Below are positions 49,819-58,135 of a stretch of DNA of 64,000 bases, in pieces (the stretch's first letter is position 1; the number at the start of each line of letters is the position of its first letter). Under the pieces are notes generated by a model, which worked only from the letters and a program-made list of their open reading frames with translations, was not told the origin of the DNA and made no database searches. Made by a program: the position numbers and the translations under genes. Origin of the DNA: Streptomyces sp. Z26 (lineage in GTDB: Bacteria; Actinomycetota; Actinomycetes; Streptomycetales; Streptomycetaceae); assembly GCF_003665095.1 (NCBI RefSeq), contig NZ_RCHV01000002.1, positions 2,783,501 through 2,847,500 of the forward strand, in the 5' to 3' direction.

Positions 49819-49929
49819 ACGGGAGGTTCGACGACCCCCACACCGTACGGCCATCCCTCCGGCCATCCGGCTGCCAACATCCGGGAAAACGGCGTGGCGG
49901 CAGCCGTGCGCCGTACGTAACCTGCCGCC

Positions 49930-50814
49930 ATGGCGTCGACCCCGCCGCGTCACGCGCGGTACTGCACCGAGATCACCGAGCAGACACGAATGTTCCGCGA
50001 GACCCTCGCCGGAGCCGACCTGTCCGCACGGGTCCCCAGCTGCCCGGACTGGACCCTCCGCGAACTGGCCCTGCACCTGGGCCGCGCGCACCGCTGGGTG
50101 CACGAGACGGTCCGCACCCGCGCGCGGGACATGGTCCCGGAGGACACGGTGCCGGGCAGCGCGGGACCGGCCGGCGCGGGGACGGACACCGGTGGCGCGG
50201 CGGACGCGGGGGGCGGTGCGTACGCGGAGGCCCTCGACCGGTGGCTCGCGGAGGGCGCCGAACTCCTCGTGGCCGCCCTGCGGGACGCGGGACCCGACAC
50301 GGACGTGTGGACGTGGGCCGACGACCGGAGCACCGGCTTCTGGGCCCGCCGCATGACGCACGAGACGGTCGTCCACCGCACGGACGCCTGCCTCGCGACC
50401 GGGCGTCCGTACGAGGTCGCGCCCGACGTCGCCGCCGACTGCGTGGACGAGTGGCTGGACATCGTCGCCAGTCCGCAGGCGCAGGAGTACGACGAGGGGC
50501 TGCGCCAGCTGCGCGAACGCGCCGGGGAGAGCCTCCACCTGCACGCCACCGACCAGCCCGGCGGCACGGCCTCCGGCGGCGACCTCGACACGGGCCTCGA
50601 CACCGGCCCCGCCGAGTGGCTGATCGAGCTGGGCGCGGACGGCCCGCGCTGGCGCCGTACGCACGCCAGGGCGACGACCGCCCTGCGCGGGCCCCTCACC
50701 GACGTGCTCCTGGTCTTCTACCGCAGGCTGCCGCTGGAGGACTCCCGCGTCGAGCTGTCGGGCGACCGGGGGCTGTGGGAGTTCTGGTCCGCCCGCACGT
50801 CCTTCGGCGGCTGA
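49930..50814 (+). CDS. mycothiol-dependent maleylpyruvate isomerase-family protein
   Basis: A 294-aa DinB-like metal-binding protein of the maleylpyruvate isomerase/mycothiol-dependent enzyme family. The N-terminal helical domain has the metal ligands in LALHLGRAHRWVHE (about 47-60) and MTHETVVHRTDA (about 139-150). The C-terminal MDMPI_C-like part ends VLLVFYRRLPLEDSRVELSG. Such proteins use mycothiol for isomerisation, dehalogenation or conjugation; the substrate is unknown. The start is leaderless (TAACCT 49918-49923, 6 nt, ATG). Divergent from DevA-type regulator 3. Confidence 0.88.
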   Translation: MASTPPRHARYCTEITEQTRMFRETLAGADLSARVPSCPDWTLRELALHLGRAHRWVHETVRTRARDMVPEDTVPGSAGPAGAGTDTGGAADAGGGAYAEALDRWLAEGAELLVAALRDAGPDTDVWTWADDRSTGFWARRMTHETVVHRTDACLATGRPYEVAPDVAADCVDEWLDIVASPQAQEYDEGLRQLRERAGESLHLHATDQPGGTASGGDLDTGLDTGPAEWLIELGADGPRWRRTHARATTALRGPLTDVLLVFYRRLPLEDSRVELSGDRGLWEFWSARTSFGG

Positions 50815-50899
50815 CCCGCGGGCCCCGGCGCGTACGCGGGCGCGCGTACGGACGTTCCCACCCGCACGTTCCCGCCCGCACGCGCTCCGGGGCCCGCCC

Positions 50900-51823
50900 T
50901 CACACGTACAGCGTGCCGTCCAGCACCGTCACGGCGCTCCCCGTCAGCCGCACCCGGTCACCCCTTACCTCCGTGCGCACCAGCCCCGAACGCGCCGACG
51001 CCTGGAGGCCGGTGAGCGCGTCCCGGCCGAGGCGCGCCGCCCAGTACGGCGCGAGGGCCGTGTGCGCGCTGCCCGTCACCGGGTCCTCGGGGATGCCCGC
51101 GCCGGGGGCGAAGAAGCGGGAGACGAAGTCGTGGCCGAGCCCGGACGTACGGGCGGGCGCCGTGACGGTGACGCCCCGCAGGTCCGCGCCCCCGGCGCCG
51201 CCGCCGCGCAGCACGGCGGCCACGGCGGCCTGGTCGGGGCGCACGGCGCGGACGGCGTCCTCGTCGGCCAGCACGGTCAGCAGGTCGCCCAACGCGCCCG
51301 TGTGGTACGTCGCTTCGGGCTCGGCCCCCAGTGCCGCCGCCAGCCCGTCGGGCACGAGCGTCGCCGTGTGCGGCGCCGCCGGGAAGTCGAGGGTGAGGTC
51401 ACCCCCGGGCCCCGCCTCGGCGGACAGGACGCCGCTGAAGCGGCTGTGGAACCGTACGGTGCCGGTGGCACCCCGCGCCGTACGCAGCACGTGCGCGGTC
51501 GCGAGCGTGGCGTGCCCGCACAGGCCGACCTCCTTGACGGGGGTGAACCAGCGCAACTCCCAGTCGGCGGCGGGCTCCCCGGGCGCGGACTCCGTGGCGG
51601 CGGGCTCCCCGCCGCCCTCACCCGCCGGGAGCGGCCGGGCGAAGGCCGTCTCCGAGTGGTTCATCTCGGCGGCCACCCGCTGCAACCAGCCGTCGTCCGG
51701 CCACTCCGCGCCGGGCAGCAGGCACACACCCGCAGGATTCCCGGCGAACGGCCGGTCGGTGAACGCGTCGACGACGTGGATACGGAGGACGGGAGCCCCG
51801 GCGGGGCGGGCGGAGGAAGACAT
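50900..51823 (-). CDS. PhzF family protein (isomerase/epimerase fold)
   Basis: A 307-aa PhzF-like protein of the diaminopimelate-epimerase fold. The N-terminal VVDAFTDRPFAGNPAGVCLL and the catalytic Glu segment EMNHSETAFARP (about 53-64) are conserved, as are GLCGHATLATAHVL and the C-terminal IPEDPVTGSAHTALAPYW. Two Gly/Ala/Pro-rich insertions (about 66-85 and 200-215) lengthen loops. No phenazine genes are near, so this is a housekeeping paralogue of unknown substrate. The start is leaderless (TAGTTT 51835-51830, 6 nt, ATG). Confidence 0.92.
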   Translation of the reverse strand: MSSSARPAGAPVLRIHVVDAFTDRPFAGNPAGVCLLPGAEWPDDGWLQRVAAEMNHSETAFARPLPAGEGGGEPAATESAPGEPAADWELRWFTPVKEVGLCGHATLATAHVLRTARGATGTVRFHSRFSGVLSAEAGPGGDLTLDFPAAPHTATLVPDGLAAALGAEPEATYHTGALGDLLTVLADEDAVRAVRPDQAAVAAVLRGGGAGGADLRGVTVTAPARTSGLGHDFVSRFFAPGAGIPEDPVTGSAHTALAPYWAARLGRDALTGLQASARSGLVRTEVRGDRVRLTGSAVTVLDGTLYV

Positions 51824-51953
51824 ACGGGCAAACTAGCCGCGCCCCGCGTACGTCCGACAGCCCGTCCGGGCCGTACGGACGTACGCGGGGCGCACCGGGC
51901 ACGAGGGCCCCTGGATCAGACGGGACGGACCGTACGGCGGCCCGCCCGGCGGG

Positions 51954-52358
51954 CTACGGGGCCGACGCCCCGCTGCCACCCGCCCCGTACGGGCGGGTGA
52001 TCGCCTCCATGCCGTGCCCCGAGGGGTCCTTGAAGTACACGCCCCGGCCGCCGTCGTTGCGGTTGATCTCGCCGGGCCGCTTCCAGTGCGGATCGGCGGC
52101 GTAGTCGACGCCCCCGTCCTTGATCCGCTGGAAGATCCCGTCGAACTCCTCCTCGGAGACGAGGAAGGCGTAGTGCTGCATGACGATCAGCGAGGGATCG
52201 AGGGTCGCGAAGTCGAGCGTGACCCCGTTGCTCGTGGCGACCGGGACGAACGGGCCCCACTCGGACCCGACCTCCAAGTCGAGGATGTGCGCGAGGAACT
52301 GCGCGGAAGCCCGGTTGTCACGGGAGTGGACGATGGTGTGGTTCAGTTCGACCGACAC
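51954..52358 (-). CDS. VOC family protein (glyoxalase/bleomycin-resistance fold)
   Basis: A 134-aa vicinal-oxygen-chelate protein, begun MSVELNHTIVHSRDNRASAQ, with a metal-ligand-like His in TIVHSRD, another in MQHYAFLVSE, and Glu in GHGMEAITRPY. It fits the two beta-alpha-beta-beta-beta modules of the fold. Possible roles include a dioxygenase, an isomerase, or antibiotic/small-molecule binding; nothing specific can be concluded. The start has CATTCCACC rather than a strong ribosome site. It is divergent from the T4SS-like operon across 461 bp. Confidence 0.88.
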   Translation of the reverse strand: MSVELNHTIVHSRDNRASAQFLAHILDLEVGSEWGPFVPVATSNGVTLDFATLDPSLIVMQHYAFLVSEEEFDGIFQRIKDGGVDYAADPHWKRPGEINRNDGGRGVYFKDPSGHGMEAITRPYGAGGSGASAP

Positions 52359-52782
52359 GGTGGAATGCCTCCAACAGGCATCTCACGGGCACCTCCACGC
52401 CTCACCCGGCCGGTGACCGACGCGCGATGCCGTACCGACGATCGTAGATCGGCACCACGCCCCGTGTCACACGCGATACGTACCGCGCCCGTCGATCCGT
52501 ACGCCCCCGTACCGACCCGCGCCCCGGCCGTACGGCTCCCACACCGGCCGTACGGGCTCACACACCGGCGCAACGGCGCACTCCCGCCGGAGCACGGGGC
52601 CGAAGGGTACGGGCGTGCGACCCGTGTGCCCCGGCGAACCGCCGGGACGGCCGTCCCTCCGTCCACAGGACCCCCACGCGGCCGGTACCCCCGCTAACGT
52701 CGTGTGAGGGGACAATGCACTGACGGCGGTTGACGGCGGTCGACAGCCGGGAATTGCTGAGAGTTGGGCCGAGAGGTGAGGG
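52359..52782. other. intergenic region upstream of T4SS-like operon
   Basis: About 420 bp with no convincing gene. A decamer TGACGGCGGT is repeated in tandem near 52721-52740, and TTGACG within it could be a -35 element for the operon. TAACGT near 52695 is another -10-like site. No att site, integrase or direct-repeat boundary was seen. Confidence 0.5.
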
Positions 52783-52825
52783 GCACGTCCGGCATGAGCG
52801 TTGAGGGAGCACGTCCGGCATGAGC
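52783..52825 (+). repeat. 17-bp direct repeat duplicating a start region
   Basis: GCACGTCCGGCATGAGC occurs at 52783-52799 and 52809-52825. Each copy contains an ATG. The first ATG (52794) opens a 9-codon ORF whose TGA overlaps the second ATG (52820), the start of the operon's first gene. Confidence 0.95.
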
Positions 52826-53722
52826 ATCGGCGGCGACGGGTACGACGAGCGTGGTCGTACGGGCGGCGAGGCGGGCCCGGCGAGACGGCGCGGCGCGACC
52901 GGCGGCTCCACGTACGGCACGGGCACGCGCACACGACTGCCGGGCGAGGACGGCGACGTGTACGGCGTCGGCCGACGCCCCGGCGGACGCCCCGGCCGCA
53001 GCCTGATCACCGTCGTGGGCGTGGTCGTGCTGCTCGTCGCGGCCATCGCGTTCGCCAACCGCGGCGGCGGAGGCGGCGGTTCGGGCCCCGACGGCGACAG
53101 TGGCAAGGGCGGCCGCGACGCGGCGCGGCCCACGGCCCCGACGGGCGAGAAGCCGGTCGACGGCAAGGACACGACGACGGGCATCCCCTCCGGCTTCGCG
53201 CGCTCGGAGCAGGGCGCGCAGAGCGCGGCGGCGAACTACATGGTCGCCCTCGGAGGCACCGGCATGTTCGACGACACGGCCAGAAGCCGGATCGTCGACG
53301 CCGTCTACGCCCCGGACCTCGCCGCCAAGCGCCGGGCCGCGCTCGACAAGGTCTACGAGAACCCCGCGTTCCTCAAGCGCATCGGGCTCGACGAGAACGG
53401 AGCGACCCCCTCGGGGCTCGACTTCATCTCGCGTGTCATCCCGGTGGGCACGCGGATCGTGGACTACGGCGGAAGCAGCGCGAAGGTCAGCGTCTGGTAC
53501 TCGTCGTTGTTCGGACTCGCTGGCGACGACTCCAAGAACCCGGTCACGGAGAGCTGGTTCACCACCACCTTCGACCTGAAACAGACCGGCGGCGACTGGA
53601 AGGTGGTCGACTTCGAGCAGAAGGATGGGCCGACACCGGTCGGCAGGGACCAACAAGCCTCTCGTGCCGAGGAGATGACTGAGGCCGTGGAAGGGTTCGG
53701 AGGTTTCACCTATGCCCGTTGA
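52820..53722 (+). CDS. TcpC/VirB8-like T4SS protein
   Basis: A 300-aa bitopic protein. A Gly/Arg-rich cytoplasmic region (1-60) is followed by one membrane helix (SLITVVGVVVLLVAAIAFAN, about 61-80) and a Gly/Ser/Asp linker. The external domain (about 125-300) resembles NTF2/TcpC repeats (GAQSAAANYMVALGG, VIPVGTRIVDYGGSSAKVSV, SWFTTTFDLKQTGGDWKVVD). TcpC/VirB8 proteins form the periplasmic or wall-side scaffold of conjugation channels. First gene of a tight five-gene operon; it overlaps the next gene by 11 bp. The start is duplicated upstream by a 17-bp repeat, which may affect translation. Confidence 0.85.
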   Translation: MSIGGDGYDERGRTGGEAGPARRRGATGGSTYGTGTRTRLPGEDGDVYGVGRRPGGRPGRSLITVVGVVVLLVAAIAFANRGGGGGGSGPDGDSGKGGRDAARPTAPTGEKPVDGKDTTTGIPSGFARSEQGAQSAAANYMVALGGTGMFDDTARSRIVDAVYAPDLAAKRRAALDKVYENPAFLKRIGLDENGATPSGLDFISRVIPVGTRIVDYGGSSAKVSVWYSSLFGLAGDDSKNPVTESWFTTTFDLKQTGGDWKVVDFEQKDGPTPVGRDQQASRAEEMTEAVEGFGGFTYAR

Positions 53723-55058
53723 CACACGCCGGTTCCTGTCCGCCGCCTCCCTCGTGGCCGGCGCCCAGGCCGCCGCGGTGGTGCTGGCCACGCGCGCCGT
53801 GGCGGCGCCGTCGCCCGAGCCGGAGGACGACCCGTGCGACGAGGTCCGCGGACCGGCACGGGAGTTCTGCGACAGCGACGGCGGGGGCGGCGGTGGAGGC
53901 GGCCAGCAGCCCGAGCCCGAGTATCTGGTCGACCCCCTCAACTCCCTCGCCAAGGGCTTCGCCGAAGCCGCCGCCTGGACCATCCGCAAGCTCTCCGACC
54001 TGGTCAACGAGACGTCCACGGTCGACTTCACCAACACCGCGTTCCTCCGCCAGTACGCCATCGTGTTCGCCGCCTCGACGATCCTCACGCTCGTCCTGTG
54101 GCTGCTCGCGGTGGCCAAACGGGCCGTGCGCGGCGTGCCGTTCGTCGAGGCGTTCACCGAGGCGATCGGCTTCCTCTGGCTGGTCGTGCTGGCCTCCGCG
54201 TTCACGCCGCTCGTGCTCTACACCGTGGTCACCGCGACCGACTCGGTGACCACCGCCGTCTCCTCGGGCACGGACGGCGACACCGACGCGTTCTTCGGCA
54301 CGTTCGCCAAGTCCCTGGAGAAGGGCACGGGCATCGGCGGCGGCCCGATCATGCTGATCCTCGTCTCCCTCATCTCCGTCATCGCCGCCGGCGTCCTCTA
54401 CCTGGAGCTGGTCCTGCGGGCGACGCTGCTGTACGTGGGCGCGCTGCTCGGCACGGCGGTGTACGCGGGCCTGGTCGACAAGAACCTGTGGGGCAAGGTC
54501 CGCCGCTGGGCGGGCATCATGATCGCGGTCATCCTGGTCAAACCGGTGATCATGATCGTGCTCAGCCTGGCCAGCGCGCTGACGACGTCCGAGGGGGACA
54601 ACTCGGTCTCGGCCATCGTGTCCGGCCTCGCCATCATCCTCCTCGCCATCTTCGCCTCCGCGATGATCTACCGCTTCGTGCCCGGCTTCGGCGACGAGAT
54701 CGTCAACTACCGCAACGCCAGCCAGGACGCGGCCTCCCGCAACGCCGCCGCGATCGTCGCGTCCCCCGCGACGACCCTCCGGCAGGGCATCAACACCCAC
54801 GGCGCGCGCGGCGGTGGCGGTGGCGCCGTCGTCGCGGGCGGCGGCGGTGGTGGTGACGGCGGCGGCTCGGCCCGCCCGTCCAGCCCCGTGTCGGGCGGCG
54901 TCGCCGCGCACAGCAAGCGCGCGGGCGAGGGCGGCGGCGGGGCGGCCGCCGCGAAGCCGACGCCCGCGCCCCGGCGCCCCGCCGACCGCGCCACGACCAA
55001 CACCCCGCACGCCCACCGCAATCCCCGCAGCAACCGACCCGGAGGTGATCGCGGGTGA
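53712..55058 (+). CDS. TrbL/VirB6-like polytopic membrane protein
   Basis: A 448-aa protein with a signal-like N-terminus (FLSAASLVAGAQAAAVVLAT), an acidic/Gly-rich segment and about six transmembrane helices (for example YAIVFAASTILTLVLWLLAV and MIAVILVKPVIMIVLSLASA). A Gly/Ala/Arg-rich cytoplasmic tail (about 350-448) follows. Topology and size match the TrbL/VirB6 channel component of type IV systems, which Gram-positive conjugation elements also carry. Overlaps the TcpC-like gene by 11 bp and the next gene by 4 bp (GTGA), implying coupled translation of a multiprotein complex. Confidence 0.85.
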   Translation: MPVDTRRFLSAASLVAGAQAAAVVLATRAVAAPSPEPEDDPCDEVRGPAREFCDSDGGGGGGGGQQPEPEYLVDPLNSLAKGFAEAAAWTIRKLSDLVNETSTVDFTNTAFLRQYAIVFAASTILTLVLWLLAVAKRAVRGVPFVEAFTEAIGFLWLVVLASAFTPLVLYTVVTATDSVTTAVSSGTDGDTDAFFGTFAKSLEKGTGIGGGPIMLILVSLISVIAAGVLYLELVLRATLLYVGALLGTAVYAGLVDKNLWGKVRRWAGIMIAVILVKPVIMIVLSLASALTTSEGDNSVSAIVSGLAIILLAIFASAMIYRFVPGFGDEIVNYRNASQDAASRNAAAIVASPATTLRQGINTHGARGGGGGAVVAGGGGGGDGGGSARPSSPVSGGVAAHSKRAGEGGGGAAAAKPTPAPRRPADRATTNTPHAHRNPRSNRPGGDRG

Positions 55059-56632
55059 CCACCTCTTCCCACAGCGTCGCGCCGCGCCGCACGTACATGA
55101 TCGGCCGCGCCCGGCCAAACGCCATCGTCGGAAAGAACCGGGAGACCGGCGAGATCGCGATGATCATCACCGGCGCCTTCCTGGGCATGATGAGCGGCCT
55201 GCTCGTGCCGGTGCTCTCCGTGCGCATCCCCGCCCTGGTCGGCTTCCCGATGCTGGCGCTGGCGATGGTGTACGTGCCGTACCGCGGCCGGACGCTCTAC
55301 AAGTGGTTCGAGATCGACCGGAGTTTCCGCCGGATGACCCGCAGCGGCGGTACGTACCGCTCCGGTTCCCCCGAGGCGGGCACCCGGCTGGACGGCCGCG
55401 AGGTGGAGGTCGGCCCGCCGCCCGGCGTCGGCCGCATCACGTGGCTGTCGGCGCCGTTCGGGCCGGACGAGATCGCCGTGCTGCTGCACGCGGACCGGCG
55501 TACGGTCACCGCGGCGATCGAGATCGAGGGGCCGGGCGTCGGACTGCGCGACAGCGAGGACCAGGAGGCCCTGGTCGACCGCTTCGGCACGCTCCTGAAG
55601 CACGTCGCGAACGGCGACGGCTTCGTCACCCGCCTCCAGATCCTCGCCCGTACGCTCCCCGCCGACCCCGACGCGCACGCCAAGGACATCGCCCAGCGGG
55701 GCGACGACCGCGCGGCGCCGTGGCTCCAGGAGTCGTACGAGCAGCTCCAGTCGATGGTCTCCACCTCCAGCGAGCAGCACCGCGCGTACCTGGTCGCCTG
55801 CATGCACTACGGCCGCGAGCTGGCCGCCGAGGGCGCGGCCGTCGCGAAGGCGGCCCGCGTCCCCTCCGGCGGCCCGGGTGGTCGGCGCAACCGCCCGCAG
55901 CGGATGACCAAGGACGAGGGCCTGGCGGTCGTCATGGCCCGCGAGTTGACCGACATCTGCGCGCGCCTGGCGGAGGCCGACATCCGGGTACGCCAGCCGC
56001 TGGGGCAGGCCCGCATGGGATCGCTGATCCACTCCATGTACGACCCGGACCACCCCATCGACCACATCCAGGCGATGACGAAGCGGAACGCCTGGCCCGC
56101 GGAGCTGGACGCGCTGGAGCCCACCTACCTCCGGGCGAAGACCCGGGAGTCGGTGACCCGCGCCCCCTGGTGCCACTCCACGGCCTGGGTGAAGGAGTGG
56201 CCGATGACCCCGGTGGGCGTCAACTTCCTCGCCCCGCTGCTCGTCCACACCCCCGACGTGATCCGCACGGTCGCGGTGGTGATGGACCTGGAGCCCACGG
56301 AGCTGGCCATCGAGCGGATGCTGACCGAGAAGACCAACGACGAGGCGGAAGCGAGCCGTCAGGCGAAGATGAACCGTACGGTCGACCCCCGCGACGTCGC
56401 CGCCCACGGCCGCGTCGACCAGCGCGGCGAGGACCTGGCGAGCGGCGCGGCCGGGGTCAACCTCGTCGGGTACATCACGGTCTCCTCGCGCACCCCGGAG
56501 GCCCTGGCCCGGGACAAGCGGACGATCCGCGCGTCGGCCGGCAAGTCGTACCTGAAGCTGGAGTGGTGCGACCGCGAGCACCACCGCGCGTTCGTGAACA
56601 CCCTGCCGTTCGCCACCGGCATCCGGCGCTGA
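55055..56632 (+). CDS. SCO6880-family T4SS-like membrane protein (PrgI/VirB3-B4 N-type)
   Basis: A 525-aa protein with a PrgI/VirB3-like membrane hairpin at the N-terminus (about 31-75: IAMIITGAFLGMMSGLLVPV and FPMLALAMVYVPYRG). A large cytoplasmic domain follows, with similarity to the N-terminal part of VirB4/TraC proteins. It lacks Walker motifs and so is not itself an ATPase. I recognise it as the SCO6880 family of actinomycetes. In this operon the VirB4-type protein seems to be split: this gene supplies the membrane and adapter part, and the next gene the ATPase. GTG start overlapping the TrbL-like stop. Confidence 0.83.
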   Translation: MTTSSHSVAPRRTYMIGRARPNAIVGKNRETGEIAMIITGAFLGMMSGLLVPVLSVRIPALVGFPMLALAMVYVPYRGRTLYKWFEIDRSFRRMTRSGGTYRSGSPEAGTRLDGREVEVGPPPGVGRITWLSAPFGPDEIAVLLHADRRTVTAAIEIEGPGVGLRDSEDQEALVDRFGTLLKHVANGDGFVTRLQILARTLPADPDAHAKDIAQRGDDRAAPWLQESYEQLQSMVSTSSEQHRAYLVACMHYGRELAAEGAAVAKAARVPSGGPGGRRNRPQRMTKDEGLAVVMARELTDICARLAEADIRVRQPLGQARMGSLIHSMYDPDHPIDHIQAMTKRNAWPAELDALEPTYLRAKTRESVTRAPWCHSTAWVKEWPMTPVGVNFLAPLLVHTPDVIRTVAVVMDLEPTELAIERMLTEKTNDEAEASRQAKMNRTVDPRDVAAHGRVDQRGEDLASGAAGVNLVGYITVSSRTPEALARDKRTIRASAGKSYLKLEWCDREHHRAFVNTLPFATGIRR

Positions 56633-56648
56633 GAGGAGGAGGACGGGC

Positions 56649-58133
56649 ATGTCAGCCGTACGAGATCCACTGACCGCGATCACCGAGGCGTTCACCAGCT
56701 TCCTCTTCGGCAAGACCGAGACGACGCGCCTCCCGGTGCGCACGTCCACGGGCCAGGCCCAGGCGGTGTACCTGCCGACGGCCGCTCCCGGGCTCGGTGA
56801 CTCCGGCGTGATCATCGGCCGCGAGGTCTACAGCGGGAAGGGGTACATCTACGACCCGTTCCAGCTGTACGGCCAGCAACTCCCCGCCCCCCACTGGCTG
56901 GTGCTGGGCGAGTCCGGCAACGGCAAGTCGGCGCTGGAGAAGACGTACGTGCTGCGCCAGCTCCGCTTCCGCGACCGGCAGGTCGTGGTGCTGGACGCGC
57001 AGGGCGAGGACGGCGTCGGCGAGTGGAACCTGATCGCCGAGGAGATGGGCATCACGCCCATCCGCCTCGACCCCACCGCCGCGCTCGACCAGGGCATACG
57101 TCTCAACCCGTTGGACCCGGCGATCACCACCACCGGGCAGCTGGCGCTGCTCCGCACGATCATCGAGGTGGCGATGGGGCACGGCCTGGACGAGCGTTCC
57201 GGTTTCGCCCTGAAGGTGGCCCACTCGTACGTCAACGCGACGAGCGGCGACCGGCAGCCCGTCCTCACCGACATCGTGGAGCAACTCCGCCACCCCGAGC
57301 CGGAGTCGGCGCAGGCGATGAACGTCGCGCTGGAGGACGTACGCGCCTGGGGCCTCGACGTGGCGCTCGTCCTGGACCGGCTGGTCGACGGCGACCTGCG
57401 CGGCATGTTCGACGGCCCGACGACCGTGGGCATCGACCTGGACGCCCCGCTGATCGTCTTCGACCTCTCGCACATCGACCGGAACTCGATCGCGATGCCC
57501 ATCCTGATGGCCATCGTGGGCGTCTGGCTGGAGCACACCTGGATCAGGCCCGACCGCCGGAAGCGCATCTTCCTGGTGGAGGAGGCGTGGCACATCATCA
57601 ACAGCCCGTTCGTGGCGCAGCTGTTCCAGCGGCTGCTGAAGTTCGGGCGTCGGCTGGGCCTGTCGTTCGTGGCGGTGGTGCACCACCTGTCGGACGTGGT
57701 CGACGGGGCGGCGGCGCGCGAGGCCGCCGCCATCCTCAAGATGGCCTCGACGCGCACGATCTACGCCCAGAAGGCGGACGAGGCGAGAGCCACCGGCAAG
57801 GTGCTCGGGCTGCCGCGCTGGGCCGTCGAGATCATCCCGACGCTGTCGCCGGGCATCGCCGTCTGGGACGTCAACGGCAACGTGCAGGTCGTCAAGCACC
57901 TGATCACCGAGGCCGAACGGCCGCTCGTCTTCACCGACCGCGCCATGACGGAGTCGTCGGTCGCGCACGCGTTGGCGGCGGGCCCCTCGGGACGACCGGC
58001 CGGGCCCTCGCTGGACGAGGCGTTGGAGGCGGAGGCGGAGGCACGCGCGATGGCCATGGAGCACATGTCGGGTCCGGGTGGCCCGGGACCGCACGGGAGA
58101 GCTGACGGCTCCTCCGAGTCGACGGTGGCCTGA
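56649..58133 (+). CDS. VirB4-like ATPase
   Basis: A 494-aa cytoplasmic ATPase of the VirB4/TraC/HerA-FtsK superfamily. Walker A is GESGNGKS (residues 87-94) and the Walker B-like motif is IFLVEEAWHII (about 307-317), both intact. Other segments also fit conjugation ATPases: RQVVVLDAQGEDGVGEW, GIRLNPLDP and LGLSFVAVVHHLSDVVDG. It should energise assembly or substrate movement in the T4SS-like machine. The ATG follows GAGAGGAGGAGGACGGGC, the strongest ribosome site in the operon, suggesting high relative expression. It starts 16 nt after the preceding gene, and the next gene starts 2 nt after its stop. Confidence 0.9.
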   Translation: MSAVRDPLTAITEAFTSFLFGKTETTRLPVRTSTGQAQAVYLPTAAPGLGDSGVIIGREVYSGKGYIYDPFQLYGQQLPAPHWLVLGESGNGKSALEKTYVLRQLRFRDRQVVVLDAQGEDGVGEWNLIAEEMGITPIRLDPTAALDQGIRLNPLDPAITTTGQLALLRTIIEVAMGHGLDERSGFALKVAHSYVNATSGDRQPVLTDIVEQLRHPEPESAQAMNVALEDVRAWGLDVALVLDRLVDGDLRGMFDGPTTVGIDLDAPLIVFDLSHIDRNSIAMPILMAIVGVWLEHTWIRPDRRKRIFLVEEAWHIINSPFVAQLFQRLLKFGRRLGLSFVAVVHHLSDVVDGAAAREAAAILKMASTRTIYAQKADEARATGKVLGLPRWAVEIIPTLSPGIAVWDVNGNVQVVKHLITEAERPLVFTDRAMTESSVAHALAAGPSGRPAGPSLDEALEAEAEARAMAMEHMSGPGGPGPHGRADGSSESTVA

Positions 58134-58135
58134 CC

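Noticed and set aside
50900..51823. Phenazine biosynthesis gene
   Set aside because: PhzF-family proteins are widespread outside phenazine clusters and no other phz gene is present.
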